From positions 186,001 to 250,000 of the forward strand of contig NZ_BNAQ01000002.1 in assembly GCF_014653575.1 (NCBI RefSeq): a stretch of DNA of 64,000 nucleotides, read 5' to 3'. This DNA is from Sphingomonas glacialis. Its GTDB lineage: Bacteria > Pseudomonadota > Alphaproteobacteria > Sphingomonadales > Sphingomonadaceae. The notes beneath the pieces were generated by a model, which saw only the letters and a program-made list of their open reading frames with translations, searched no databases and had not been told where the DNA came from. Shown here one piece after another: positions 8,008 to 16,366 of the stretch (position 1 is its first letter; every line of letters begins with the position of its first letter). The translations under genes and the position numbers were made by a program.

Positions 8008-8208
8008 ATGAGCCTGTCGATCGGCATCATGTACGCGGTCGCCGCGCTGTTCACGGCTCTAGGCGCCGGCCTGCTGCTGTCGCTCACGCGGCCGAGCGCG
8101 CCCGGCAAGGTCTACGCCTTCCGCATGATCGGCATCATGGCGCTGTCGCTCGGCATCGTGCTGCTGATGTCGGCGAGCGCGATGTGGCGCTGGAGCGTGG
8201 CGGCATGA
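8008..8208 (+). CDS. Small membrane protein (66 aa)
   Basis: 66 residues with two predicted TM helices (about 4-25 and 38-60) and no recognised domain. The start at ATG 8008 is chosen because the preceding in-frame codons do not look coding. Its stop overlaps the start of the next gene (ATGA), so the two are translationally coupled and probably work together. Not recognised by family. Confidence 0.6.
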   Translation: MSLSIGIMYAVAALFTALGAGLLLSLTRPSAPGKVYAFRMIGIMALSLGIVLLMSASAMWRWSVAA

Positions 8209-8429
8209 TCTGGGATGCCTATATCAGACCAGCGATCGTCGCGGCCGAGCTGCTGATGGGCCTCACCCTGCTGGTCTATCGCCCCGTGTCTGTCCGCGAC
8301 GCACCCGATGATCCCGACGCGGCGCATGACTATGTCGAACGCAAGCGCCGCAATCGCCGCTACGTCGCCCTCTATGTGCTCTTCCTCGGCGCCGTCCAGA
8401 TTCCCGTTCTCCTCAGCCATTCTTCCTAA
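8205..8429 (+). CDS. Small membrane protein (74 aa), coupled to the preceding gene
   Basis: 74 residues starting MIWDAYIRPAIVAAELLMG. A TM helix at about 8-26, a charged middle (DAPDDPDAAHDYVERKRRNRR) and a second TM helix at about 53-70. It begins within the stop of the upstream gene (ATGA overlap) and ends 21 nt before nrdB, so the pair may be co-transcribed with nrdB. No family recognised. Confidence 0.6.
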   Translation: MIWDAYIRPAIVAAELLMGLTLLVYRPVSVRDAPDDPDAAHDYVERKRRNRRYVALYVLFLGAVQIPVLLSHSS

Positions 8430-8450
8430 TTCGTATCCGGAGTAAACCGC

Positions 8451-9515
8451 ATGTCCCTCACCGAAGCCCGCAAGCAGTACAAGCCGTTCGAATACCCATG
8501 GGCGTTCGATTTCTGGAAGCGCCAGCAGCAGATCCACTGGATGCCCGAGGAAGTGCCCTTGGGCGAGGATTGCCGCGACTGGGCGCAGAAGCTCAGCGAC
8601 CATGAGCGCAACCTGCTGACGCAGATCTTCCGCTTCTTCACCCAGGCCGATGTCGAGGTGCAGGATTGCTATCACGAGAAATACGGCCGCATCTTCAAGC
8701 CGACCGAGATCAAGATGATGCTCGCCGCGTTCAGCAACATGGAAACGGTGCACATCGCCGCGTACAGCCATCTGCTCGACACGATCGGCATGCCCGAGAG
8801 CGAATACGGCGCCTTCCTCGAATATAGCGAGATGAAGGACAAGCACGATTACCTGCAGACCTTCGGCGTCGACACCGACGAGGACATCGCCAAGACGCTC
8901 GCGATGTTCGGCGGCTTCACCGAGGGGCTGCAGCTCTTCGCCAGCTTCGCCATGCTGATGAACTTCCCGCGCTTCAACAAGATGAAGGGCATGGGGCAGA
9001 TCGTCACCTGGTCGATCCGCGACGAGAGCCTCCACTGCGAGGGCATTATCAAGCTGTTCCACGCCTTCTGCGCCGAGCGCAACTGCATGACCAAGTCGGT
9101 GCGCGACGACATTGCCGACATGTGCCAGCACACCGTCCGGCTCGAGGACAATTTCATCGATCTCGCGTTCGAGATGGGCCCGGTCAACGGCATGACCCCC
9201 AAGGAGATCAAGAAGTACATCCGCTACATCGCCGACTGGCGGCTGGGGCAGTTGGGGATGAAGCCGATCTACATGATCGACGAACACCCCCTCCCCTGGC
9301 TCGCGCCGATGCTCAACGGCGTCGAGCACGCCAACTTCTTCGAACAGCGCGCCACCGAATATTCGAAGGCGGCGACGCGCGGGAATTGGAACGAAGTGTG
9401 GGACGGGTTCGACAAGCGCCAGAAGGCTAAGGCAGGCGTCGGGGTTCCGGTGGCGAACGAGGATGCCGGCGACGCGGGGGATATGTTCTCGCGCGCGGGG
9501 GTTGCGGCGGAGTGA
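8451..9515 (+). CDS. nrdB: Class I ribonucleoside-diphosphate reductase, beta subunit
   Basis: 354 residues. It houses the di-iron/tyrosyl-radical cofactor for NrdA. The metal ligands and radical residue are all present with canonical spacing: D67, E98, H101, radical Y105, E158, E192 and H195 (METVHIAAY; DESLHCEG). A GGAG lies 8 nt before the ATG. It is separated from nrdA by a nuclease cassette, a DUF2171 gene on the other strand and two small membrane proteins, so nrdA and nrdB are probably not in one simple transcript. Confidence 0.97.
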   Translation: MSLTEARKQYKPFEYPWAFDFWKRQQQIHWMPEEVPLGEDCRDWAQKLSDHERNLLTQIFRFFTQADVEVQDCYHEKYGRIFKPTEIKMMLAAFSNMETVHIAAYSHLLDTIGMPESEYGAFLEYSEMKDKHDYLQTFGVDTDEDIAKTLAMFGGFTEGLQLFASFAMLMNFPRFNKMKGMGQIVTWSIRDESLHCEGIIKLFHAFCAERNCMTKSVRDDIADMCQHTVRLEDNFIDLAFEMGPVNGMTPKEIKKYIRYIADWRLGQLGMKPIYMIDEHPLPWLAPMLNGVEHANFFEQRATEYSKAATRGNWNEVWDGFDKRQKAKAGVGVPVANEDAGDAGDMFSRAGVAAE

Positions 9516-9519
9516 AAAA

Positions 9520-10203
9520 ATGAAATGTCCTCACTGCCAAGTCGAGTTCTTCGAAAGTTGGGCGGCAACCATCATAAACAAGTACAATGAGCCCCTGATG
9601 AAAGGGGGAACTTTTAATGGCTACACGATTCATCCTATCGGCAGAATTGCCACTTGTCCGAATTGCAAGGGGCCCACGGTAGAGCTTATTTTTGAATCTC
9701 CTGCTGACGACACCGTTTATTACAAATCCCAGGTATTTCCTCGCGGTGGACGGTTCCCCCCGTCCCCGCCCGAGGTGCCTGCAACCATCTCGCAAGACTA
9801 TGCTGAAGCGAACGAGGTGTTGGCGATCAGTCCGAAAGCCTCTGCGGCGCTATCACGCCGATGCCTTCAGTCTATTTTGTCCGCCCACGGGTACAATAAT
9901 AACAACTTGGTCAAACAAGTAGAATCAGCAATTGGGGAGACGGATGCAGCAAAATCACTTCCGTCCTCCCTGCGAGATAATATCGATGCCATTAGAAATT
10001 TCGGCAATTTTTCAGCCCACCCTATAACTGACCAAACGACTCTTCAAATTGTCGATGTTGAAGAGGGAGAAGCAGAATGGTGTCTACAGATTTTGCTCGA
10101 CATGTTCGACCATTATTATGTCGCCCCCGCAAAAGCGGCCGCACGGCGCGCTAGTCTCAGCGCTAAACTGGCCGCAGCAGGTAAGCCGCCAATGAAGTCA
10201 TGA
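9520..10203 (+). CDS. DUF4145-type protein with N-terminal zinc ribbon
   Basis: 227 residues. The N-terminus has CPHC and, near residue 47, CPNC, which together look like a zinc ribbon. The middle and C-terminus (SPKASAALSRRCLQSIL, IDAIRNFGNFSAHP) resemble DUF4145, found alone or with restriction and other defence proteins. The base composition is clearly AT-richer than its neighbours, with many ATA, AAT and TTT codons, suggesting recent acquisition. It begins 4 nt after nrdB. Function unknown. Confidence 0.75.
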   Translation: MKCPHCQVEFFESWAATIINKYNEPLMKGGTFNGYTIHPIGRIATCPNCKGPTVELIFESPADDTVYYKSQVFPRGGRFPPSPPEVPATISQDYAEANEVLAISPKASAALSRRCLQSILSAHGYNNNNLVKQVESAIGETDAAKSLPSSLRDNIDAIRNFGNFSAHPITDQTTLQIVDVEEGEAEWCLQILLDMFDHYYVAPAKAAARRASLSAKLAAAGKPPMKS

Positions 10204-10209
10204 TGGATC

Positions 10210-10335
10210 ATGCCCGTCGTCTTTCGCCGCAACGGATACCGCCTCATCAACGCGCGAACGCTCACGATGCTCAGCCGCATTGTCGCCGCTCGCAGCGCCG
10301 AGATCGAAAGCGCCTGGCATGACTATTTTTTCGCC
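10210..10335 (+). pseudogene. DUF4160 remnant with an internal deletion
   Basis: The frame begins like a DUF4160 protein (MPVVFRRNGYR) and jumps straight to the family's C-terminal helix (NARTLTMLSRIVAARSAEIE, then SAWHDYF). About 40 residues of the family core, including the conserved HxHV region, are absent. The frame then runs on without a stop through the next gene, as a shadow. It probably represents an in-frame deletion of a gene that once preceded and overlapped the DUF2442 gene, its usual partner. Confidence 0.6.
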
Positions 10336-10579
10336 CAAAGCTACCGAAATTCGCTTCGATGCCGACAAGATGTGGGTCGAGCTCGACGACGGCCGCACGC
10401 TCGGCGTGCCGCTCGCCTGGTTTCCGCGGCTGTTCGATGCCAGCCCGACCGATCTCGGCGCAGTGCAGATCAGCCAGCACGGCCTGCATTGGGAATCGCT
10501 CGACGAGGACATTTCCATCGCCGGCCTGCTCGCCGGCAGGGGCAATCGGACGATGTTCCCGAAGAACCGGGCCGCTTGA
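10319..10579 (+). CDS. DUF2442 family protein
   Basis: 86 residues: EIRFDADKMWVELDDGRTLGVPLAWFPRL, then ISQHGLHWESLDEDISIAGLL, both typical of DUF2442. It starts inside the end of the DUF4160 remnant. DUF4160 and DUF2442 genes are often adjacent and have been suggested to form a toxin-antitoxin-like pair; here only the DUF2442 half is intact. Confidence 0.85.
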   Translation: MTIFSPKATEIRFDADKMWVELDDGRTLGVPLAWFPRLFDASPTDLGAVQISQHGLHWESLDEDISIAGLLAGRGNRTMFPKNRAA

Positions 10580-10769
10580 TTGTCGTCTTCGGTACGCTTT
10601 GAGACGCGGCTAGTTTGCGTTATAACGCGTTCGGCGGTCTTGCCTCGATAGCCGCCTCCGCCGGAGCGAAACGCAAGATGGGCTGCTGTCCGCGGGGTTG
10701 GCGGTCAACCCGACACACAAAAACCGCCACCGCTCTGCGCGCGATTGTAGGTGCGAGTGGATAACTTCA
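10580..10769. other. Short non-coding stretch
   Basis: About 190 nt between the DUF2442 gene and the convergent toxin gene. It has a weak stem (TGGCGGT ... ACCGCCA, loop about 17 nt) near 10694-10729 and no credible gene. Confidence 0.4.
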
Positions 10770-11054
10770 TCAACGCATCCTGTCCTCCTCATCCCGCGCG
10801 CCATGCCGGATGCGCAGGATGATCACCCGCTCCGCGTCGACGCGGTAGCGCAGTACATACGGCCACACCGTGGTCATCTCGCGCTTGCCGCCACCCGCAT
10901 CGCGTCCACGCTCCGAAAACTCGGCAAGGCTGTCCGCTACGGCGATTAGGCGCTCGCCCAAGGTTTGCGCTGCTGCCGGATTGAATGTGGATATATAGGC
11001 GACGATCGCTTCGAGGTGGGCGATCGCATCATCGGTCCAGACGATCTTGCGCAA
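10770..11054 (-). CDS. RelE/ParE-type toxin
   Basis: 94 residues from a TTG: LRKIVWTDDAIAHLEAIVAYI, AAQTLGERLIAVADSLAEF, then YVLRYRVDAERVIILRIRHGARD, the standard ParE/RelE pattern. The family usually starts at (M)RKIVW, so the TTG at 11054, directly after the antitoxin stop, is preferred; a GTG at 11093 would add 13 residues and overlap the antitoxin. Antitoxin first, toxin second is the usual order and gives coupled translation. Confidence 0.85.
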   Translation of the reverse strand: MRKIVWTDDAIAHLEAIVAYISTFNPAAAQTLGERLIAVADSLAEFSERGRDAGGGKREMTTVWPYVLRYRVDAERVIILRIRHGARDEEDRMR

Positions 11055-11055
11055 A

Positions 11056-11244
11056 TCAGTCGCCGATGCGCGGCCGTGGCAACGGCGCGTCACTGCCCCA
11101 GGATGCGGCCCAGCGCTTCACCGCTTCATGGCTGATTAAGCGGCCCGCCGCGACATCGGCCTCGGCGCGTTCGTCCGCTGCCGCTTCGGCGGCGGGATCG
11201 ACAGACTCGAACAGGGTTGGCTTCGGATCCATGCTTGCGAGCAT
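11056..11244 (-). CDS. Antitoxin partner of the ParE-like toxin
   Basis: 62 residues, acidic and Ala/Glu-rich, with the C-terminal signature DVAAGRLISHEAVKRWAASWG that is typical of small antitoxins paired with ParE toxins. A second possible start (MDPKPT) is at 11232. The promoter must lie in the short space before the family D hairpin pair (11286-11423). Confidence 0.82.
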   Translation of the reverse strand: MLASMDPKPTLFESVDPAAEAAADERAEADVAAGRLISHEAVKRWAASWGSDAPLPRPRIGD

Positions 11245-11285
11245 ATCACCGTTTGCGCATTCCGAAAATCACCACTTGCGACCGC

Positions 11286-11423
11286 TCAATCCTCCTCCGC
11301 CAGGGGGAGGTGGCGGCCGCAGGCCGACGGAGGGGGCGGAAGCGGTGTCCTTTGCAGGAGAGCGCCCGCTTACCTCCCCCTCCGGCGCATACGCGCCACC
11401 TCCCCCTGGCGGGGGAGGATTGA
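11286..11423. repeat. Inverted pair of hairpin repeats, family D
   Basis: Two copies of about 51 nt (11286-11336 and 11373-11423) face each other. Each begins TCAATCCTCC, contains CGCCAGGGGGAGGTGGCG and ends GGAGGGGG; the segment between these motifs differs. It sits between the antitoxin start and the stop of the DUF6629 gene. Confidence 0.8.
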
Positions 11424-11426
11424 AGG

Positions 11427-12125
11427 TCACCCCCGCAACCAAGACAAAACAAACGGCCGCCGCGGCGCACTCGTCCCATTAGGCGTCGCCACATCGATGT
11501 CCTGCCGGTTGAACTGCCGATACAGCACCACGCTCAGCACCGCGGCATAGAAGCACCACACCGACGCGAACGCATAGCCCTTGACCAGATGCACGATCGT
11601 CAGCCCGATCACGTTGAGCAGCCCATAGCCCCGCACCACGCGGTGCGTCGACAGCAGCAGCGCCCCGCACGTCGCGAGGATGTAGAGCAGCGACACCCAC
11701 ATCTGGCTGGTGATCGGGTTGGTATAGGTGATCGAATGCTGCTCGATCACCGCGCAGGTCGGCGCGACGACGAGCCCGGTCATGTCCCACGCGAACACCA
11801 CCGCCCCCACGCCGCACAGGCCAAGGATCACGCGCCGCCGCCACCCCGGCGGCTCCATCAGCACCACCGCGACGGGCATCAGCAGCGGCAGGATCCCGAT
11901 CGCATAGAGCGTGAAGAGGAACACGCTATGGTCGACCGCCGTGGCCCCGAGCCGCCCCTCGAGCGCGAGCCACACCATCCCTTCGGAAAACTGGTGCACC
12001 GCGAACAGCAGCGGAACGCACGCGAAGAGCAGCGCGCGCGGCTCGCGGACATGCCGTAGCGTCGCGACGCCGACCACGCCGAGGACCGCCGACGCGGTAA
12101 AACTGGCGGTGGCCGAAAAGCACAT
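11427..12125 (-). CDS. DUF6629-like membrane protein
   Basis: 232 residues beginning MCFSATASFTASAVLGVVGV, with about seven hydrophobic segments and the motif LLFAVHQFSEGMVWL typical of a family of uncharacterised bacterial membrane proteins (DUF6629). The ATG at 12125 is preferred to an upstream frame start at 12275 because the family begins MCFSATAS; GAAGG lies upstream. Function unknown. Confidence 0.75.
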   Translation of the reverse strand: MCFSATASFTASAVLGVVGVATLRHVREPRALLFACVPLLFAVHQFSEGMVWLALEGRLGATAVDHSVFLFTLYAIGILPLLMPVAVVLMEPPGWRRRVILGLCGVGAVVFAWDMTGLVVAPTCAVIEQHSITYTNPITSQMWVSLLYILATCGALLLSTHRVVRGYGLLNVIGLTIVHLVKGYAFASVWCFYAAVLSVVLYRQFNRQDIDVATPNGTSAPRRPFVLSWLRG

Positions 12126-12692
12126 GCGCTGACCTTCACGAGCAGGAGAGACGTCCGCTCTGGGGCGCAACGCCGTGGAATGCCAGCAGGATTTCGCGGC
12201 GGCGGCCGCGACGCGACCCCCGGCAGCGACCGGGCCCGTCGCGGGTGCGCGCTCGGCGTGCGAACCCGCCGCCACACGGCGGCCTCGCCCTCCGCCGCGG
12301 CGATGCTGCCAGCCAACGCCCGCGTTCGACGCCCGATCACCGATCGAACCGCTGCCGCTACAAACCCCTGTCCTACACGAACCAATTGGGTTATATAAGG
12401 CGCATCTCAGATTTCAGGGAGCCGGGCATGCCGATCCTCACGCTCGCCAAGACCCCATCCCGTCGCCCCGGCGAAGGCCGGGGCCGCGCCGCTCTCGCGC
12501 GCATCGCCGGTTCGGTCCCACCACAGAGCGGCCCCGGCCTCCGCCGGAGCGACGACATGTGCTGCCCGGCGGCTATCATCACAAAAACGGAAACGATCGC
12601 GATCGAAGACTCACCGTCCAGGGGTCAATCGAGTCAAGCACGCACTCGGTTCGTCGCACCGTCCGCAGGATCGACGCAGCACCCAACCCGCC
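12126..12692. other. Intergenic stretch between DUF6629 and dxs
   Basis: About 570 nt with no convincing gene. Long open frames exist but have GC-shadow composition. The only clear structure is the hairpin pair at 12461-12554. A TTATATAAGG near 12389-12399 could be a promoter element, but I see no gene for it. Confidence 0.4.
12461..12554. repeat. Inverted pair of hairpin repeats (family A-like)
   Basis: Two 27-nt copies (12461-12487 and 12528-12554) in opposite orientation differ at two positions. The core is CCCCGGCGAAGGCCGGGG, a variant of the family A hairpins. Confidence 0.8.
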
Positions 12693-12722
12693 GGCGTATC
12701 CCCACCACCGCGGGGATCCGCC
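12693..12722 (-). terminator. Stem-loop downstream of dxs
   Basis: GGCG-n-ATCCCC pairs with GGGGAT-n-CGCC 10 nt beyond the dxs stop. There is no T-run, so its efficiency as an intrinsic terminator is uncertain. Confidence 0.4.
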
Positions 12723-12732
12723 GCCGCGCCGT

Positions 12733-14658
12733 TCAGGCGCGCGCGCCCTCGACGACGCTGCTCGAATTGTGCCGCAGCGCTTTCAGCACCGTCTCGACGA
12801 TCGCCTCGGCGTCGAGCCCGGCCTGGGCATATTGCAGCTCGGGCTTGTCCTGGTCCTGGAACGTGTCGGGCAGCCGCATCGTGCGCAGCTTGAGCCCCGC
12901 GTCGATCAGCCCCGAGTCGCTTGCGAAGGTCAGCACATGCGCGCCCAAGCCCCCGACCGCGCCTTCCTCGATCGTCACCGCGACTTCGTGCGTCGTCAGC
13001 AGCTTGCGGATCAGATCCTCGTCGAGCGGCTTGGCGAAGCGCAGATCGGCGACCGTCGTCGACAGCCCCTTCGCCTCGAGCGCCTCGGCCGCGCGCATCG
13101 CCTCTTCGAGCCGCGTGCCGAGCGACAGGATCGCGACCTTGTGCCCCTGCCGCACGATCCGCCCCTTGCCGATCTCGAGCGCCTCGGCAACCGCGGGAAG
13201 CGCGACGCCGGTGCCGTTGCCGCGTGGATAGCGCACCGCGATCGGCCCGCTGTCATGCAGGATCGCGGTGTGCGTCATATGCACCAGCTCGGCTTCGTCG
13301 GCCGGCGCCATCACCACCATGTTGGGCAAAGTGGCGAGATAAGCCAGATCGAACGACCCGGCATGCGTCGCGCCGTCGGCCCCGACCAGGCCCGCACGGT
13401 CGATCGCGAAGCGCACCGGCAAATTCTGGATGCAGACGTCGTGGACGACCTGGTCATAGGCGCGCTGGAGGAAGGTCGAATAGATCGCGCAGAACGGCCG
13501 CATCCCCTGCGCGGCAAGACCCGCGGCGAAGGTGACGGCATGCTGCTCGGCGATGCCGACATCGAAGAAGCGCTCGGGATGCGCCTTGGCAAAGGCGTCG
13601 AGCCCAGTGCCCGACGGCATCGCCGCGGTGATCGCGCAGATCCGCGGGTCGGTCTCGGCTTCCTTCGAAAGCTGCGCGCCGAACACGTTCTGGTACTGCG
13701 GCGGCCCCGGGGGTGCCTTGGTCTGCACGCCCGAGATGACATCGAACTTCTGGACGCCGTGATACTTGTCCGCCGCGGCCTCGGCCGGGGCATAGCCCTT
13801 GCCCTTCTTGGTCACGACATGGACGAGGATCGGGCCCTCCTCGGCATCGCGCACGTTCTCGAGCACGGGAATCAGCTGGTCGAGGTTATGCCCATCGATC
13901 GGCCCGACATAATAGAAGCCGAGCTCCTCGAACAAGGTGCCGCCCATCGCCATGCCGCGGGCGAATTCCTCGGTCTTGCGCATGCCGGTCGCGATCGGCT
14001 TGGGCAGCCGCTTGGCGAGTTTGCGCGCCAGATCGCGGAAGCCGAGGAACTCGCGGCTCGACACGATGCGGCTGAGATAGGCCGAGAGCCCGCCGACCGG
14101 TGGGGCGATCGACATGTCGTTGTCGTTGAGGATCACGACCAGCCGGTTGCCCGCCTGCGCCGCGTTGTTCATCGCCTCATACGCCATGCCGGCGGACATC
14201 GCGCCGTCGCCGATCACCGCAATGCCCTTGCCGGGCTTGTCGGCGATCTTGTTGGCGACGCCGAAGCCGAGTGCGGCCGAAATCGAGGTCGAGCTGTGCG
14301 CCGCGCCGAACGGGTCGTATTCGCTCTCGGAGCGCTTGGTGAAGCCCGACAGGCCCCCGCCCATGCGCAGCGTCCGGATCCGGTCGCGTCGGCCGGTGAG
14401 GATCTTGTGCGGATAGCATTGATGCCCGACGTCCCAGACGAGCTTGTCGTTGGGCGTGTCGAACACGTAGTGAATCGCAACCGTCAGCTCGACCACGCCG
14501 AGCCCCGAGCCCAGGTGGCCACCTGTTACGCCGACGGCGGCGATCGTCTCCTGGCGGAGCTCGTCGGCAAGCTGGCGAAGCTGGGTGGGGGCAAGCGTCC
14601 GAAGATCGGCGGGAATGTTCACCGTGTCGAGCAGCGGCGTTTGGAGAATATCGACCAT
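12733..14658 (-). CDS. dxs: 1-deoxy-D-xylulose-5-phosphate synthase
   Basis: 641 residues, full length. A thiamine-diphosphate enzyme that condenses pyruvate and glyceraldehyde-3-phosphate, the first step of the MEP isoprenoid pathway. Visible motifs are [19 protein letters not shown] at the N-terminus, the TPP/Mg motif [17 protein letters not shown]...NDNDMSI, the pyrimidine-binding region ([15 protein letters not shown]) and the transketolase C-terminal domain. It is monocistronic here; downstream lies a stem-loop and then non-coding DNA. Confidence 0.97.
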   Translation of the reverse strand: MVDILQTPLLDTVNIPADLRTLAPTQLRQLADELRQETIAAVGVTGGHLGSGLGVVELTVAIHYVFDTPNDKLVWDVGHQCYPHKILTGRRDRIRTLRMGGGLSGFTKRSESEYDPFGAAHSSTSISAALGFGVANKIADKPGKGIAVIGDGAMSAGMAYEAMNNAAQAGNRLVVILNDNDMSIAPPVGGLSAYLSRIVSSREFLGFRDLARKLAKRLPKPIATGMRKTEEFARGMAMGGTLFEELGFYYVGPIDGHNLDQLIPVLENVRDAEEGPILVHVVTKKGKGYAPAEAAADKYHGVQKFDVISGVQTKAPPGPPQYQNVFGAQLSKEAETDPRICAITAAMPSGTGLDAFAKAHPERFFDVGIAEQHAVTFAAGLAAQGMRPFCAIYSTFLQRAYDQVVHDVCIQNLPVRFAIDRAGLVGADGATHAGSFDLAYLATLPNMVVMAPADEAELVHMTHTAILHDSGPIAVRYPRGNGTGVALPAVAEALEIGKGRIVRQGHKVAILSLGTRLEEAMRAAEALEAKGLSTTVADLRFAKPLDEDLIRKLLTTHEVAVTIEEGAVGGLGAHVLTFASDSGLIDAGLKLRTMRLPDTFQDQDKPELQYAQAGLDAEAIVETVLKALRHNSSSVVEGARA

Positions 14659-14775
14659 CCAGCCTGCTTAGCGTGGTGCAATCCGCCTGTCGATTACCTC
14701 GATTGCGCTGCGCACATTCTTGACGCGCCGTGCGTCGCGGCATCACATCGCGCCGATCGTACCGGGGGAAATGCC

Positions 14776-15315
14776 ATGACCGCGCTTAGCCATCGCCTTG
14801 CTGCCGAGGCCGATATCCCCGCGATCGCCGCGTTGATGGAGCGCGCGATCGCCGAGCTGCAGCACGGTTTCCTGTCACCCGAGGAGATCGCCGCAAGCCG
14901 GTTGAGCATGGGACTCGACACCCAATTGATCGCCGACCGCACGTATTTCGTGGTCGAGCAGGACGGCCAACTCGCGGGCTGCGGCGGCTGGAGCTACCGC
15001 GCGACCCTCTATGGCGGCAATGCCGGCGCCGCGCCGCGCGATGCGCGGATGCTCGATCCGGCTTCCGAGCCTGGCCGGATTCGCGCGATGTACACCGATC
15101 CCGGCTTCGTACGCCGCGGCATTGGACGCTTGGTGCTCGGCCTATGCGAAGCGGCTGCGCGGGGCGCTGGCTTCACGCGGGTCGAGCTGATGGCGACGCT
15201 GTCGGGCGAGCCGCTCTATCGCGCCGCGGGCTATCAGGAGATCGAGCGCGTCGCCAAGATGGCCGATCGCGGGACGCCGGTGCCGGGGTTACGGATGGGA
15301 AAGGATCTTGGCTGA
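14776..15315 (+). CDS. GNAT-family N-acetyltransferase
   Basis: 179 residues. The acetyl-CoA-binding region is visible (IRAMYTDPGFVRRGIGRLVLGLCEAAA; the RRGIG pattern is motif A), followed by LYRAAGYQEIERV. Substrate unknown. It is divergent from dxs and convergent with zur. Confidence 0.88.
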   Translation: MTALSHRLAAEADIPAIAALMERAIAELQHGFLSPEEIAASRLSMGLDTQLIADRTYFVVEQDGQLAGCGGWSYRATLYGGNAGAAPRDARMLDPASEPGRIRAMYTDPGFVRRGIGRLVLGLCEAAARGAGFTRVELMATLSGEPLYRAAGYQEIERVAKMADRGTPVPGLRMGKDLG

Positions 15316-15322
15316 GCGCGGC

Positions 15323-15781
15323 TCAGCCGCAGTGGGCGCACTTGCCGCGGACTTCGATCACCGGGCGCACCGGCGAGAACCCGGCGGCTTCCGCTGCCGA
15401 GCGCACGCCCTTGGTGATCCGATCGTCGTCGAGATGCGTCGTCTGCCCGCAGCTGTCGCACACCAGGAAGATGCAGTCGTGGAGGCAATCGGGGTGCGCG
15501 TTGGCGATATAGGCGTTCGAGCTCTCGACTCGCCGCGCCAGATTGGCACCGACGAACAGGTCGAGGATGCGGTACACGCTGTTGGCGGCGACGCGACGCC
15601 CCTCGGCCTTGGAGACCGCCTCGGCGATGTCATAGGCCGATGCCGGCTTGTCGAACCCGGCGAGCGCGCGGAAGATTTGCGCGCGCATCGCGGTCCATTG
15701 CTCGCCCGAGCGTTCGAGCGTCGCCTGCGCAGCGACGGCGAGATCGGCGCCTTGCGGCTCGGCATGATGATGTGTGGCCAT
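15323..15781 (-). CDS. zur: Fur-family regulator, probably Zur
   Basis: 152 residues. A winged-helix N-terminal half (AYDIAEAVSKAEGRRVAANSVYRILDLFVGANL) and a metal-binding C-terminal half with CDSCGQTTHLDDD and the terminal CAHCG giving the structural zinc site. The short C-terminus and CxxC pairs fit Zur better than Fur. The start at MATHHH (15781) is chosen; upstream codons are a GC-rich shadow. It lies 53 nt downstream of the merC-like gene, and a Zur-box-like sequence is present before that gene, implying autoregulation by zinc. Confidence 0.85.
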   Translation of the reverse strand: MATHHHAEPQGADLAVAAQATLERSGEQWTAMRAQIFRALAGFDKPASAYDIAEAVSKAEGRRVAANSVYRILDLFVGANLARRVESSNAYIANAHPDCLHDCIFLVCDSCGQTTHLDDDRITKGVRSAAEAAGFSPVRPVIEVRGKCAHCG

Positions 15782-15834
15782 GCGGCCGAGATAGGCGGTG
15801 CGGGCCCTCCCCGCAACGGCGCGACTCAGTCGCG

Positions 15835-16239
15835 TCAGTTGGCGGCGCGGCGGTTCAGGTCGTGGCCGAGCGCGAGCGTCGCCACGCCGATCAGCGTCCA
15901 CACCGTCTCCATCCCCGATCCGTCATGCGGCAACGAGATCGCGCCCGCCATCGTGCCGAGCCCGGCCGAGCCGACCACAGCCGGCATCATATAGCCGTGC
16001 GTGAAAATCCCGCGCCCGAGCGCAAACACGCCGAAACCGATCGCGATCGTCAGCCCGATCTCGTGAAACAGCGGGTTAAGCAGCAGCCCGCCCGCAGTCG
16101 AGGCCAGCGCGATGAACACCGAGCTCGCGATGCAATGCACCATGCACAGCCCCGACAGGCCGATCGCCATCGTGTCGAACCGCTGTTCGATCCAGCGGAC
16201 TGCGGGGGTGTGGGCGAGAGTCGTCATGTTGGACGCCAT
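15835..16239 (-). CDS. MerC-domain membrane protein
   Basis: 134 residues with four TM helices. The CMVHCIASS segment in the first helices is the MerC cysteine motif. Classical MerC imports mercuric ion, but no other mer gene is present. The neighbouring zur gene and upstream Zur-like operator point to a role in zinc handling. A second in-frame start (MTTLAHTP, 16227) is possible. Transport specificity is inferred only from context. Confidence 0.85.
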   Translation of the reverse strand: MASNMTTLAHTPAVRWIEQRFDTMAIGLSGLCMVHCIASSVFIALASTAGGLLLNPLFHEIGLTIAIGFGVFALGRGIFTHGYMMPAVVGSAGLGTMAGAISLPHDGSGMETVWTLIGVATLALGHDLNRRAAN

Positions 16240-16253
16240 GTGGCATGTCGAGG

Positions 16254-16271
16254 GTCAGGTTACAACATATC
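16254..16271 (-). promoter_or_regulatory. Candidate Zur operator
   Basis: Read on the minus strand this is GATATGTTGTAACCTGAC, which matches the symmetric Zur-type pattern GATATGTTATAACATATC at 14 of 18 positions. It lies 14 nt upstream of the merC start, where bound repressor would block transcription of merC-zur. Confidence 0.5.
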
Positions 16272-16366
16272 ATCGACGATTTTTTGTGGTGGCCTTTCGT
16301 CGGACTGGCGTGCTGTCATGCCGCATCGCATCATGGTGCCTGAACTGCTTGGGGTCGGGAGTGGAA

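Noticed and set aside
10210-10602. 130-residue frame as an intact gene
   Set aside because: Beyond about 10335 it is the out-of-frame shadow of the DUF2442 gene; only the first part resembles DUF4160.
12429-12660. Possible small gene starting MPILTLAKTPSRRPGEG
   Set aside because: The frame consists mainly of the family A-like hairpin pair and has no good ribosome-binding site.
12175-15315. 1046-residue plus-strand open frame across dxs
   Set aside because: It is the GC-rich antisense shadow of dxs joined to the real GNAT gene; only residues from 14776 on match a family.
15835-16239. Mercury-resistance operon
   Set aside because: Only a MerC-domain protein is present; no merR, merA, merT or merP, and the neighbour is zur.
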